From Pseudorasbora parva (taxonomy: Eukaryota; Chordata; Actinopteri; Cypriniformes; Gobionidae): a stretch of 64,000 nt of DNA. Positions 1 through 15,000 of the stretch are shown here, in pieces. Below the pieces are notes generated by a model that was given only the letters and a program-made list of their open reading frames with translations, ran no database searches and had not been told where the DNA came from. Numbering within the stretch: the first letter of the stretch is position 1; every line of letters begins with the position of its first letter. Where the stretch lies: positions 50,907,978 through 50,971,977 of the forward strand of contig NC_090177.1 of NCBI RefSeq assembly GCF_024679245.1, read 5' to 3'. The position numbers were made by a program, and so were the translations under genes.

Positions 1-3000
1 GGTAGCAAGAGGAAGATGTGTGCTTGAATGATCAGTAGGATCTGCAACAGTTGTGGAACCATCAGAAATAGTTGTCTTTGAATCTGAAGGATCTGTAGTT
101 GGTATGGGACCATTAGGAGCAGTTCTGTTTGACGGATCAGTAGAGACAGTGGTGTCTATGGTAGCAAGAGGAAGATTTGTGCTTGAATGATCAGTAGGAA
201 CTGCAACAGTTGTGGAAGCATCAGAATTAGTTGTCTTTGAATCTGAAGGATCTTTAGTTGTGAGGGGACCATTAGGAGCAGTTCTGTTTGACAGATCAGT
301 AGAGACAGTGGTGTCTATGCTACCAGGAGGAAGATGTGTTATTGAATGATTAGTAGGAACTGCAACAGTTGTGGAACCATCAGAAATAGATGTCTTTGTA
401 TCTGAAGAATCTGTTGTTGTGACATGAACATTAGAAGCTGTTGTGCTTGACAGATCAGTTGGAACTGTAGAGGTCAAATTTTCAGGATCAACAGTTGTGC
501 TTCTTCGATCTTTAGGAATGGCAATAGTTGTGGAACCATCAGAAATAGTTGTCTTTGAATCTGAGGGATCTGTAGTTGTGATGCGACCATTAGGAACAGT
601 TCTGCTTGACAGATCAGTAGAGACAGTGGAGTATATGGTACCAGGAGGAACATTTGTGCTTGAATGATGAGTAGGAACTTTTACCGTGTTGGAACCATCA
701 GAAATAGATGTCTTTGAATCTAAAGGATCTTTAGTTGTGATGGGACCATTAGGAGCAGTTCTGCTTGACAGATCAGTAGAGGCAGTGGTGTCTATGCTAC
801 CAGGAGGAAGATGTGTGCTTGAATGATTACCAGGAACTGCAACAGTTTCGGAACCATCAGAAACAGATGTCTTTGTAACTGAAGAATCTGTTGTTGTGAC
901 ATGAACATTAGAAGCGGTTGTGCTTGACAGATCAGTTGAAACTGTAGAGGACAAATTTTCAGTGTCAATAGTTGTGCTTGTTCGATCTGTAGGAACTGCA
1001 ACAGTTGTGGAACCATCAGAAATAGATGTCTTTGTAACTGAAGAATCTGTTGTTGTGACATGAACATTAGAAGCGGTTGTGCTTGACAGAACAGTTGGAA
1101 CTGTAGAGGTCAAATTTTCAGTATCAACAGTTGTGCTTGTTCGATCTCTAGGAACTGCAACAGTTGTGGAACCATCAGAATTAGTTGTCTTTGAATCTGA
1201 AGGATCTGTAGTTGTGATGGGACGATTAGGAGCAGTTCTGTTTGACAGATCAGTAGAGACAGTGGTGTCTATGCTACCAGGAGGAAGATGTGTGCTTGAA
1301 TGATCAGTAGGATCTGCAACAGTTGTGGAACCATCAGAAATAGTTGTCTTTGAATCTGAAGGATCTGTAGTTGTGATGGGACCATTAGAAGCTGTTGTGC
1401 TTGACAGATCAGTTGGAACTGTAGAGGTCAAATTTTCAGGATCAACAGTTGTGCTTGTTCGATCTTTAGGAATGGCAACAGTTGTGGAACCATCAGAATT
1501 AGTTGTCTTTGAATCTGAAGGATCTGTAGTTGGTATGGGACCATTAGGAGCAGTTCTGTTTGACGGATCAGTAGAGACAGTGGTGTCTATGCTACCAGGA
1601 GGAAGATGTGTGCTTGAATGATTACCAGGAACTGCAACAGTTTCGGACCCATCAGAAACAGATGTCTTTGTAACTGAAGAATCTGTTGTTGTGACATGAA
1701 CATTAGAAGCGGTTGTGCTTGACAGATCAGTTGAAACTGTAGAGGACAAATTTTCAGTGTCAATAGTTGTGCTTGTTCGATCTGTAGGAACTGCAACAGT
1801 TGTGGAACCATCAGAAATAGATGTCTTTGTATCTGAAGAATCTGTTGTTGTGACATGAACATTAAAAGCAGTTGTGCTTGACAGAACAGTTGGAACTGTA
1901 GAGGTCAAATTTTCAGTACCAACAGTTGTGCTTGTTCGATCTGTAGGAACTGCAACAGTTGTGGAACCATCAGAATTAGTTGTCTTTGAATCTGAAGGAT
2001 TTGTAGTTGTGATGGGACCATTAGGAACAGTTCTGTTTGACCGATCAGTAGAGACAGTGGTGTCTATGCTACCAAGAGGAAGATGTGTGCTTGAATGATC
2101 AGTAGGATCTGCAACAGTTGTGGAACCATCAGAAATAGTTGTCTTTGAATCTGAAGGATCTGTAGTTGGTATGGGACCATTAGGAGCAGTTCTGTTTGAC
2201 GGATCAGTAGAGACAGTGGTGTCTATGGTAGCAAGAGGAAGATTTGTGCTTGAATGATCAGTAGGAACTGCAACAGTTGTGGAAGCATCAGAATTAGTTG
2301 TCTTTGAATCTGAAGGATATGTAGTTGTGATGGGACCATTAGAAGCAGTTCTGTTTGACGGATCAGTAGAGACAGTGGTGTCTATGGTAGCAAGAGGAAG
2401 ATTTGTGCTTGAATGATCAGTAGGAACTGCAACAGTTGTGGAAGCATCAGAATTAGTTGTCTTTGAATCTGAAGGATCTGTAGTTGGTATGGGACCATTA
2501 GGAGCAGTTCTGTTTGACGGATCAGTAGAGACAGTGGTGTCTATGGTAGCAAGAGGAAGATGTGTGCTTGAATGATCAGTAGGATCTGCAACAGTTGTGG
2601 AACCATCAGAAATAGTTGTCTTTGAATCTGAAGGATCTGTAGTTGGTATGGGACCATTAGGAGCAGTTCTGTTTGACGGATCAGTAGAGACAGTGGTGTC
2701 TATGGTAGCAAGAGGAAGATTTGTGCTTGAATGATCAGTAGGAACTGCAACAGTTGTGGAAGCATCAGAATTAGTTGTCTTTGAATCTGAAGGATTTGTA
2801 GTTGTGATGGGACCATTAGGAGCAGTTCTGTTTGACCGATCAGTAGAGACAGTGGTGTCTATGCTACCAAGAGGAAGATGTGTGCTTGAATGATCAGTAG
2901 GATCTGCAACAGTTGTGGAACCATCAGAAATAGTTGTCTTTGAATCTGAAGGATCTGTAGTTGGTATGGGACCATTAGGAGCAGTTCTGTTTGACGGATC

Positions 3001-6000
3001 AGTAGAGACAGTGGTGTCTATGGTAGCAAGAGGAAGATTTGTGCTTGAATGATCAGTAGGAACTGCAACAGTTGTGGAAGCATCAGAATTAGTTGTCTTT
3101 GAATCTGAAGGATATGTAGTTGTGATGGGACCATTAGGAGCAGTTCTGTTTGACGGATCAGTAGAGACAGTGGTGTCTATGGTAGCAAGAGGAAGATTTG
3201 TGCTTGAATGATCAGTAGGAACTGCAACAGTTGTGGAAGCATCAGAATTAGTTGTCTTTGAATCTGAAGGATCTGTAGTTGGTATGGGACCATTAGGAGC
3301 AGTTCTGTTTGACGGATCAGTAGAGACAGTGGTGTCTATGGTAGCAAGAGGAAGATGTGTGCTTGAATGATCAGTAGGATCTGCAACAGTTGTGGAACCA
3401 TCAGAAATAGTTGTCTTTGAATCTGAAGGATCTGTAGTTGGTATGGGACCATTAGGAGCAGTTCTGTTTGACGGATCAGTAGAGACAGTGGTGTCTATGC
3501 TACCAGGAGGAAGATGTGTTATTGAATGATTAGTAGGAACTGCAACAGTTGTGGAACCATCAGAAATAGATGTCTTTGTATCTGAAGAATCTGTTGTTGT
3601 GACATGAACATTAGAAGCTGTTGTGCTTGACAGATCAGTTGGAACTGTAGAGGTCAAATTTTCAGGATCAACAGTTGTGCTTCTTCGATCTTTAGGAATG
3701 GCAATAGTTGTGGAACCATCAGAAATAGTTGTCTTTGAATCTGAGGGATCTGTAGTTGTGATGCGACCATTAGGAACAGTTCTGCTTGACAGATCAGTAG
3801 AGACAGTGGAGTATATGGTACCAGGAGGAACATTTGTGCTTGAATGATGAGTAGGAACTTTTACCGTGTTGGAACCATCAGAAATAGATGTCTTTGAATC
3901 TAAAGGATCTTTAGTTGTGATGGGACCATTAGGAGCAGTTCTGCTTGACAGATCAGTAGAGGCAGTGGTGTCTATGCTACCAGGAGGAAGATGTGTGCTT
4001 GAATGATTACCAGGAACTGCAACAGTTTCGGAACCATCAGAAACAGATGTCTTTGTAACTGAAGAATCTGTTGTTGTGACATGAACATTAGAAGCGGTTG
4101 TGCTTGACAGATCAGTTGAAACTGTAGAGGACAAATTTTCAGTGTCAATAGTTGTGCTTGTTCGATCTGTAGGAACTGCAACAGTTGTGGAACCATCAGA
4201 AATAGATGTCTTTGTAACTGAAGAATCTGTTGTTGTGACATGAACATTAGAAGCGGTTGTGCTTGACAGAACAGTTGGAACTGTAGAGGTCAAATTTTCA
4301 GTATCAACAGTTGTGCTTGTTCGATCTCTAGGAACTGCAACAGTTGTGGAACCATCAGAATTAGTTGTCTTTGAATCTGAAGGATCTGTAGTTGTGATGG
4401 GACGATTAGGAGCAGTTCTGTTTGACAGATCAGTAGAGACAGTGGTGTCTATGCTACCAGGAGGAAGATGTGTGCTTGAATGATCAGTAGGATCTGCAAC
4501 AGTTGTGGAACCATCAGAAATAGTTGTCTTTGAATCTGAAGGATCTGTAGTTGTGATGGGACCATTAGAAGCTGTTGTGCTTGACAGATCAGTTGGAACT
4601 GTAGAGGTCAAATTTTCAGGATCAACAGTTGTGCTTGTTCGATCTTTAGGAATGGCAACAGTTGTGGAACCATCAGAATTAGTTGTCTTTGAATCTGAAG
4701 GATCTGTAGTTGGTATGGGACCATTAGGAGCAGTTCTGTTTGACGGATCAGTAGAGACAGTGGTGTCTATGCTACCAGGAGGAAGATGTGTGCTTGAATG
4801 ATTACCAGGAACTGCAACAGTTTCGGACCCATCAGAAACAGATGTCTTTGTAACTGAAGAATCTGTTGTTGTGACATGAACATTAGAAGCGGTTGTGCTT
4901 GACAGATCAGTTGAAACTGTAGAGGACAAATTTTCAGTGTCAATAGTTGTGCTTGTTCGATCTGTAGGAACTGCAACAGTTGTGGAACCATCAGAAATAG
5001 ATGTCTTTGTATCTGAAGAATCTGTTGTTGTGACATGAACATTAAAAGCAGTTGTGCTTGACAGAACAGTTGGAACTGTAGAGGTCAAATTTTCAGTATC
5101 AACAGTTGTGCTTGTTCGATCTCTAGGAACTGCAACAGTTGTGGAACCATCAGAATTAGTTGTCTTTGAATCTGAAGGATCTGTAGTTGTGATGGGACGA
5201 TTAGGAGCAGTTCTGTTTGACAGATCAGTAGAGACAGTGGTGTCTATGCTACCAGGAGGAAGATGTGTGCTTGAATGATCAGTAGGATCTGCAACAGTTG
5301 TGGAACCATCAGAAATAGTTGTCTTTGAATCTGAAGGATCTGTAATTGTGATGGGACCATTAGGAGCAGTTCTGTTTGACAGATCAGTAGAGACAGTGGT
5401 GTCTATGCTACCAGGAGGAAGATGTGTGCTTGAATGATCAGTAGGATCTGCAACAGTTGTGGAACCATCAGAAATAGTTGTCTTTGAATCTGAAGGATCT
5501 GTAGTTGGTATGGGACCATTAGGAGCAGTTCTGTTTGACGGATCAGTAGAGACAGTGGTGTCTATGCTACCAGGAGGAAGATGTGTGCTTGAATGATCAG
5601 TAGGATCTGCAACAGTTGTGGAACCATCAGAAATAGTTGTCTTTGAATCTGAAGGATCTGTAGTTGGTATGGGACCATTAGGAGCAGTTCTGCTTGACAG
5701 ATCAGTAGAGACAGTGGTGTCTATGGTACCAAGAGGAAGATTTGTGCTTGAATGATCAGTAGGAACTGCAACAGTTGTGGAAACATCAGAATTAGTTGTC
5801 TTTGAATCTGAAGGATCTGTAGTTGTGACATGAACATTAGAAGCGGTTGTGCTTGACAGATCAGTTGGAACTGTAGAGGTCAAATTTTCAGGATCAACAG
5901 TTGTGCTTGTTCGATCTGTAGGAACTGCATCAGTTGTGGAACCATCAGAAATAGTTGTCTTTGAATCTGAAGGATCTGTAGTTGTGATGGGACGATTAGG

Positions 6001-9000
6001 AGCAGTTCTGCTTGACAGATCATTAGAGATAGTGGTGTCTATGGTACCAAGAGGAAGATTTGTGCTTGAATGATCAGTAGGAACTTCAACAGTTGTGGAA
6101 CCATCAGAAATAGTTGTCTTTGAATCTGAAGGATCTTTAGTTGTGAGGGGACCATTAGGAGCAGTTCTGTTTGACAGATCAGTAGAGACAGTGGTGTCTA
6201 TGCTACCAGGAGGAAGATGTGTGCTTGAATGATTAGTAGGAACTGCAACAGTTGTGGAACCATCAGAAATAGATGTCTTTGTATCTGAAGAATCTTTTGT
6301 TGTGACATGAACATTAGAAGCTGTTGTGCTTGACAGATCAGTTGGAACTGTAGAGGTCAAATTTTCAGGATCAACAGTTGTGCTTGTTCGATCTTTAGGA
6401 ATGGCAACAGTTGTGGAACCATCAGAAATAGTTGTCTTTGAATCTGAGGGATCTGTAGTTGTGATGCGACCATTAGGAACAGTTCTGCTTGACAGATCAG
6501 TAGAGACAGTGGAGTATATGGTACCAGGAGGAACATTTGTGCTTGAATGATGAGTAGGAACTTTTACCGTGTTGGAACCATCAGAAATAGATGTCTTTGA
6601 ATCTAAAGGATCTTTAGTTGTGATGGGACCATTAGGAGCAGTTCTGCTTGACAGATCAGCAGAGGCAGTGGTGTCTATGCTACCAGGAGGAAGATTTGTG
6701 CTTGAATGATTAGTAGGAACTGCAACAGTTTTGGAACCATCAGAAACAGATGTCTTTGTAACTGAAGAATCTGTTGTTGTGACATGAACATTAGAAGCGG
6801 TTGTGCTTGACAGATCAGTTGAAACTGTAGAGGACAAATTTTCAGTGTCAATAGTTGTGCTTGTTCGATCTGTAGGAACTGCAACAGTTGTGGAACCATC
6901 AGAAATAGATGTCTTTGTATCTGAAGAATCTGTTGTTGTGACAAGAACATTAAAAGCGGTTGTGCTTGACAGAACAGTTGGAACTGTAGAGGTCAAATTT
7001 TCAGTATCAACAGTTGTGCTTGTTCGATCTGTAGGAACTGCAACAGTTGTGGAACCATCAGAATTAGTTGTCTTTGAATCTGAAGGATTTGTAGTTGTGA
7101 TGGGACCATTAGGAGCAGTTCTGTTTGACCGATCAGTAGAGACAGTGGTGTATATGCTACCAGGAGGAAGATGTGTGCTTGAATGATTAGTAGGAACTGC
7201 AACAGTTGTGGAACCATCAGAAATAGTTGTCTTTGAATCTGAAGGATCTTTAGTTGTGAGGGGACCATTAGGAGCAGTTCTGTTTGACAGATCAGTAGAG
7301 ACAGTGGTGTCTATGCTACCAGGAGGAAGATGTGTGCTTGAATGATTAGTAGGAACTGCAACAGTTGTGGAACCATCAGAAATAGATGTCTTTGTATCTG
7401 AAGAATCTGTTGTTGTGACATGAACATTAGAAGCTGTTGTGCTTGACAGATCAGTTGGAACTGTAGAGGTCAAATTTTCAGGATCAACAGTTTTGCTTGT
7501 TCGATCTTTAGGGATGGCAACAGTTGTGGAACCATCAGAAATAGTTGTCTTTGAATCTGAGGGATCTGTAGTTGTGATGCGACCATTAGGAACAGTTCTG
7601 CTTGACAGATCAGTAGAGACAGTGGAGTATATGGTACCAGGAGGAACATTTGTGGTAGAATGATGAGTAGGAACTTTTACCGTGTTGGAACCATCAGAAA
7701 CAGATGTCTTTGTATCTGAAGAATCTGTTGTTGTGACATGAACATTAAAAGCGGTTGTGCTTGACAAAACAGTTGGAACTGTAGAGGTCAAATTTTCAGT
7801 CTCATCAGGTGTGCTTGTTCGATCTGTAGGAACTGCAACAGTTGTGGAACCATCAGAATTAGTTGTCTTTGAATCTGAAGGATCTGTAGTTGTGATGGGA
7901 TGATTAGGAGCAGTTCTGTTTGACAGATCAGTAGAGACAGTGGTGTCTATGGTACCAGGAGGAAGATGTGTGCTTGAATGATCAGTAGGATCTGCAACAG
8001 TTGTGGAACCATCAGAAATAGTTGTCTTTGAATCTGAAGGATCTGTAGTTGTGATGGGACCATTAGGAGCAGTTCTGTTTGACAGATCAGTAGAGACAGT
8101 GGTGTCTATGCTACCAGGAGGAAGATGTGTGCTTGAATGATCAGTAGGATCTGCAACAGTTGTGGAACCATCAGAAATAGTTGTCTTTGAATCTGAAGGA
8201 TCTGTAGTTGGTATGGGACCATTAGGAGCAGTTCTGTTTGACGGATCAGTAGAGACAGTGGTGTCTATGGTAGCAAGAGGAAGATTTGTGCTTGAATGAT
8301 CAGTAGGAACTGCAACAGTTGTGGAAGCATCAGAATTAGTTGTCTTTGAATCTGAAGGATCTGTAGTTGTGATGGGACCATTAGGAGCAGTTCTGTTTGA
8401 CAGATCAGTAGAGACAGTGGTGTATATGCTACCAGGAGGAAGATGTGTGCTTGAATGATTAGTAGGAACTGCAACAGTTGTGGAACCATCAGAAATAGTT
8501 GTCTTTGAATCTGAAGGATCTTTAGTTGTGAGGGGACCATTAGGGGCAGTTCTGTTTGACAGATCAGTAGAGACAGTGGTGTCTATGCTACCAGGAGGAA
8601 GATGTGTGCTTGAATGATTAGTAGGAACTGCAACAGTTGTGGAACCATCAGAAATAGATGTCTTTGTATCTGAAGAATCTGTTGTTGTGACATGAACATT
8701 AGAAGCTGTTGTGCTTGACAGATCAGTTGGAACTGTAGAGGTCAAATTTTCAGGATCAACAGTCGTGCTTGTTCGATCTTTAGGGATGGCAACAGTTGTG
8801 GAACCATCAGAAATAGTTGTCTTTGAATCTGAGGGATCTGTAGTTGTGATGCGACCATTAGGAACAGTTCTGCTTGACAGATCAGTAAAGACAGTGGAGT
8901 ATAAGGTACCAGGAGGAACATTTGTGGTAGAATGATGAGTAGGAACTTTTACCGTGTTGGAACCATCAGAAATAGATGTCTTTGAATCTAAAGGATCTTC

Positions 9001-12000
9001 AGTTGTGATGGGACCATTAGGAGCAGTTCTGCTTGACAGATCAGTAGAGGCAGTGGTGTCTATGCTACCAGGAGGAAGATTTGTGCTTGAATGATTACCA
9101 GGAACTGCAACAGTTTTGGAACCATCAGAAACAGATGTCTTTGTAACTGAAGAATCTGTTGTTGTGACATGAATATTAGAAGCGGTTGTGCTTGACAGAT
9201 CAGTTGAAACTGTAGAGGACAAATTTTCAGTGTCAATAGTTGTGCTTGTTCGATCTGTAGGAACTGCAACAGTTGTGGAACCATCAGAATTAGTTGTCTT
9301 TGAATCTGAAGGATCTGTAGTTGTGATGGGACGATTAGGAGCAGTTCTGTTTGACAGATCAGTAGAGACAGTGGTGTCTATGGTACCAGGAGGAAGATGT
9401 GTGCTTGAATGATCAGTAGGATCTGCAACAGTTGTGGAACCATCAGAAATAGTTGTCTTTGAATCTGAAGTATCTGTAATTGTGACATGAACATTAGAAG
9501 CGGTTGTGCTTGACAGATTAGTTGGAACTGTAGAGGTCAAATTTTCAGGATCAACAGTTGTGCTTGTTCGATCTGTAGGAACTGCAACAGTTGTGGAACC
9601 ATCAGAAATAGTTGTCTTTGAATCTGAAGGATCTGTAGTTGTGATGGGACCCTTAGGAGCAGTTCTGTTTGACAGATCAGTAGAGACAGTCGTGTATATG
9701 CTACCAGGAGGAAGATTTGTGCTTGAATGATTACCAGGAACTGCAACAGTTTTGGAACCATCAGAAACAGATGTCTTTGTAACTGAAGAATCTGTTGTTG
9801 TGACATGAACATTAGAAGCGGTTGTGCTTGACAGATCAGTTGAAACTGTACAGGACAAATTTTCAGTGTCAATAGTTGTGCTTGTTCGATCTGTAGGAAC
9901 TGCAACAGTTGTGGAACCATCAGAATTAGTTGTCTTTGAATCTGAAGGATCTGTAGTTGTGATGGGACCATTAGGAGCAGTTCTGCTTGACAGATCAGTA
10001 GAGACAGTGGTGTATATGCTACCAGGAGGAAGATGTGTGCTTGAATGATCAGTAAGAACTGCAACAGTTGTGGAACCATCAGAAATAGTTGTCTTTGAAT
10101 CTGAAGGATCTGTAGTTGGTATGGGACCATTAGGAGCAGTTCTGTTTGACAGATCAGTAGAGACCGTGGTGTCTATGGTACCAAGAGGAAGATTTGTGCT
10201 TGAATGATCAGTAGGAACTGCAACAGTTGTGGAACCATCAGAAATAGTTGTCTTTGAATTTGAAGTATCTGTAATTGTGACATGAACATTAGAAGCGGTT
10301 GTGCTTGACAGATCAGTTGGAACTGTAGAGGTCAAATTTTCAGGATCAACAGTTGTGCTTGTTCGATCTTTAGGAACTGCAACAGTTGTGGAACCATCAG
10401 AAATAGTTGTCTTTGAATCTGAAGGATCTGTTGTTGTGATGGGACGATTAGGAGCAGTTCTGTTTGACAGATCAGTAGAAACAGTGGTGTCTATGCTACC
10501 AGGAGGAAGATGTGTGCTTGAATGATCAGTAGGATCTGCAACAGTTGTGGAACCATCAGAAATAGTTGTCTTTGAATCTGAAGGATCTGTAGTTGTGATG
10601 GGACCATTAGGAGCAGTTCTGTTTGACAGATCAGTAGAGACAGTGGTGTCTATGCTACCAGGAGGAAGATGTGTGCTTGAATGATCAGTAGGATCTGCAA
10701 CAGTTGTGGAACCATCAGAAATAGTTGTCTTTGAATCTGAAGGATCTGTAGTTGGTATGGGACCATTAGGAGCAGTTCTGTTTGACGGATCAGTAGAGAC
10801 AGTGGTGTCTATGGTACCAAGAGGAAGATTTGTGCTTGAATGATCAGTAGGAACTGCAACAGTTGTGGAACCATCATAATTAGTTGTCTTTGAATCTGAA
10901 GGCTCTGTAGTTGTGATGGTACCATTAGGAGCAGTTCTGTTTGACAGATCAGTAGAGACAGTGGTGTATATGCTACCAGGAGGAAGATGTGTGCTTGAAT
11001 GATCAGTAGGATCTGCAACAGTTGTGGAACCATCAGAAATAGTTGTCTTTGAATCTGAAGGATCTTTAGTTGTGAAGGGACCATTAGGAGCAGTTCTGTT
11101 TGACGGATCAGTAGAGACCGTGGTGTCTATGGTACCAAGAGGAAGATTTGTGCTTGAATGATCAGTAGGAACTGCAACAGTTGTGGAACCATCAGAAATA
11201 GTTGTCTTTGAATCTGAAGTATCTGTAATTGTGACATGAACATTAGAAGCGGTTGTGCTTGACAGATCAGTTGGAACTGTAGAGGTCAAATTTTCAGGAT
11301 CAACAGTTGTGCTTGTTCGATCTTTAGGAACTGCAACAGTTGTGGAACCATCAGAAATAGTTGTCTTTGAATCTGAAGGATCTGTTGTTGTGATGGGACG
11401 ATTAGGAGCAGTTCTGTTTGACAGATCAGTAGAAACAGTGGTGTCTATGCTACCAGGAGGAAGATGTGTGCTTGAATGATCAGTAGGATCTGCAACAGTT
11501 GTGGAACCATCAGAAATAGTTGTCTTTGAATCTGAAGGATCTGTAGTTGTGATGGGACCATTAGGAGCAGTTCTGTTTGACAGATCAGTAGAGACAGTGG
11601 TGTCTATGCTACCAGGAGGAAGATGTGTGCTTGAATGATCAGTAGGATCTGCAACAGTTGTGGAACCATCAGAAATAGTTGTCTTTGAATCTGAAGGATC
11701 TGTAGTTGGTATGGGACCATTAGGAGCAGTTCTGTTTGACGGATCAGTAGAGACAGTGGTGTCTATGGTACCAAGAGGAAGATTTGTGCTTGAATGATCA
11801 GTAGGAACTGCAACAGTTGTGGAACCATCATAATTAGTTGTCTTTGAATCTGAAGGCTCTGTAGTTGTGATGGTACCATTAGGAGCAGTTCTGTTTGACA
11901 GATCAGTAGAGACAGTGGTGTATATGCTACCAGGAGGAAGATGTGTGCTTGAATGATCAGTAGGATCTGCAACAGTTGTGGAACCATCAGAAATAGTTGT

Positions 12001-15000
12001 CTTTGAATCTGAAGGATCTTTAGTTGTGAAGGGACCATTAGGAGCAGTTCTGTTTGACGGATCAGTAGAGACCGTGGTGTCTATGGTACCAAGAGGAAGA
12101 TTTGTGCTTGAATGATCAGTAGGAACTGCAACAGTTGTGGAACCATCAGAAATAGTTGTCTTTGAATCTGAAGTATCTGTAATTGTGACATGAACATTAG
12201 AAGCGGTTGTGCTTGACAGATCAGTTGGAACTGTAGAGGTCAAATTTTCAGGATCAACAGTTGTGCTTGCTCGATCTGTAGGAATTGCAACAGTTGTGGA
12301 ACCATCAGAAATAGTTGTCTTTGAATCTGAAGGATCTGTAGTTTTGATGGGACCCTTAGGAGCAGTTCTGTTTGACAGATCAGTAGAGACAGTGGTGTAT
12401 ATGCTACCAGGAGGAAGATGTGTGCTTGAATGATTAGTAGGAACTGCAAGAGTTTTGGAATCATCAGAAATAGATGTCTTTGTATCTGAAGAATCTGTTG
12501 TTGTGACATGAACATTAGAAGCGGTTGTGCTTGACAGATCAGTTGGAACTGTAGAGGTCAAATTTTCAGGATCAACAGTTGTGCTTGTTCGATCTGTAGG
12601 AACTGCAACAGTTGTGGAACCATCATAAATAGTTGTCTTTGAATCTGAAGGATCTGTAGTTGTGATGGTACGATTAGGAGCAGTTCTGTTTGACAGATCA
12701 GTAGAGACAGTGGTGTCTATGCTACCAGGAGGAAGATGTGTGCTTGAATGATCAGTAGGATCTGCAACAGTTGTGGAACCATCAGAAATAGTTGTCTTTG
12801 AATCTGAAGGATCTGTAGTTGTGATGGGACCATTAGGAGCAGTTCTGTTTGACAGATCAGTAGAGACAGTGGTGTCTATGCTACCAGGAGGAAGATGTGT
12901 GCTTGAATGATTAGTAGGAACTGCAACAGTTGTGGAACCATCAGAAATACATGTCTTTGAATCTGAAGGATCTGTAGTTGGTATGGGACCATTAGGAGCA
13001 GTTCTGTTTGACAGATCATTAGAGATAGTGGTGTCTATGGTACCAAGAAGAAGATTTGTGCTTGAATGATCAGTAGGATCTGCAACAGTTGTGGAACCAT
13101 CAGAAATAGTTGTCTTTGAATCTGAAGGATCTGTAGTTGGTATGGGACCATTAGGAGCAGTTCTGTTTGACAGATCAGTAGAGACAGTGGTGTCTATGGT
13201 ACCAAAAGGAAGATTTGTGCTAGAATGATTAGTAGGAACTTCAACAGTTGTGGAACCATCAGAAATAGATGTCTTTGTATCTGAAGAATCTGTTGTTGTG
13301 ACATGAACATTAGAAGCGGTTGTGCTTGACAGATCAGTTGGAATTGTAGAGGTCAAATTTTCAGGATCAACAGTTGTGCTTGTTCGATTTTTAGGAACGG
13401 CAACAGTTGTGGAACCATCAGAAATAGTTGTCTTTGAATCTGAGGGATCTGTAGTTGTGATGCGACCATTAGGAAGAGTTCTGCTTGACAGATCAGTAGA
13501 GACAGTGGAGTATATGGTACCAGGAGGAATATTTGTGCTTGAATGATGAGTAGGAACTGCTACCATGTTGGAACCATCAGAAATAGATGTCTTTGAATCT
13601 GAATGATCTTTAGTTGTGATGGGACCATTAGGAGCAGTTCTGTTTGACAGATCAGCAGAGACAGTGGTGTCTATGGTACCAGCAGGAACATTTGTGCTTG
13701 AATGATCAGTAGGAACTGCAACAGTTGTGGAACCATCAGAATTAGTTGTCTTTGAATCTGAAGGATCTGTAGTTGTGATGGGACCATTAGGAGCAGTTCT
13801 GCTTGACAGATCAGTAGAGACAGTGGTGTATATGCTACCAGGAGGAAGATGTGTGCTTGAATGATCAGTAGGATCTGCAACAGTTGTGGAACCATCAGAA
13901 ATAGTTGTCTTTGAATCGGAAGGATCTGTAGTTGGTATGGGACCATTAGGAGCAGTTCTGTTTGACAGATCAGTAGAGACCGTGGTGTCTATGGTACCAA
14001 GAGGAAGATTTGTGCTTGAATGATCAGTAGGAATTGCAACAGTTGTGGAACCATCAGAAATAGTTGTCTTTGAATCTGAAGTATCTGTAATTGTGACATG
14101 AACATTAGAAGCGGTTGTGCTTGACAGATCAGTTGGAACTGTAGAGGTCAAATTTTCAGTGTCAATAGTTGTGCTTGTTCGATCTGTAGGAACTGCAACA
14201 GTTGTGGAACCATCAGAAATAGTTGTCTTTGAATCTGAAGAATCTGTAGTTGTGATGGGACCATTAGGAGCAGTTCTGTTTGACAGATCAGTAGAGACAG
14301 TGGTGTCTATGCTACCAGAAGGAAGATGTGTGCTTGCATGATTAGTAGGAATTGCAACAGATGTGGAACCATCAGAAATAGATGTCTTTGAATCTGAAGA
14401 ATCTGTTGTTGTGACATGAACATTAGAAGCGGTTGTGCTTGACAGATCAGTTGGAACTGTAGAGGTCAAATTTTCAGGATCAACAGTTGTGCTTGTTCGA
14501 TCTTTAGGAATGGCAACAGTTGTGGAACCATCAGAAATAGTTGTCTTTGAATCTGAGGGATCTGTAGTTGTGATGCGACCATTAGGAACAGTTCTGCTTG
14601 ACAGATCAGTAGAGACAGTGGAGTATATGGTACCAGGAGGAACATTTGTGCTTGAATGATGAGTAGGAACTTTTACCGTGTTGGAACCATCAGAAATAGA
14701 TGTCTTTGAATCTAAAGGATCTTTAGTTGTGAGGGGACCATTAGGAGCAGTTCTGTTTGACAGATCAGTAAAGAGAGTGGTGTATATGCTACCAGGAGGA
14801 AGATTTGTGCTTGAATGATAAGTAGGAACTGCAAGAGTTGTGGAATCATCAGAAATAGATGTCTTTGTATCTGAAGAATCTGTTGTTGTGACATGAACAT
14901 TAGAAGCGGTTGTGCTTGACAGATCAGTTGGAACTGTAGAGGTCAAATTTTCAGGATAAACAGTTGTGCTTGTTCGATCTGTAGGAACTGCAAACGTTGT

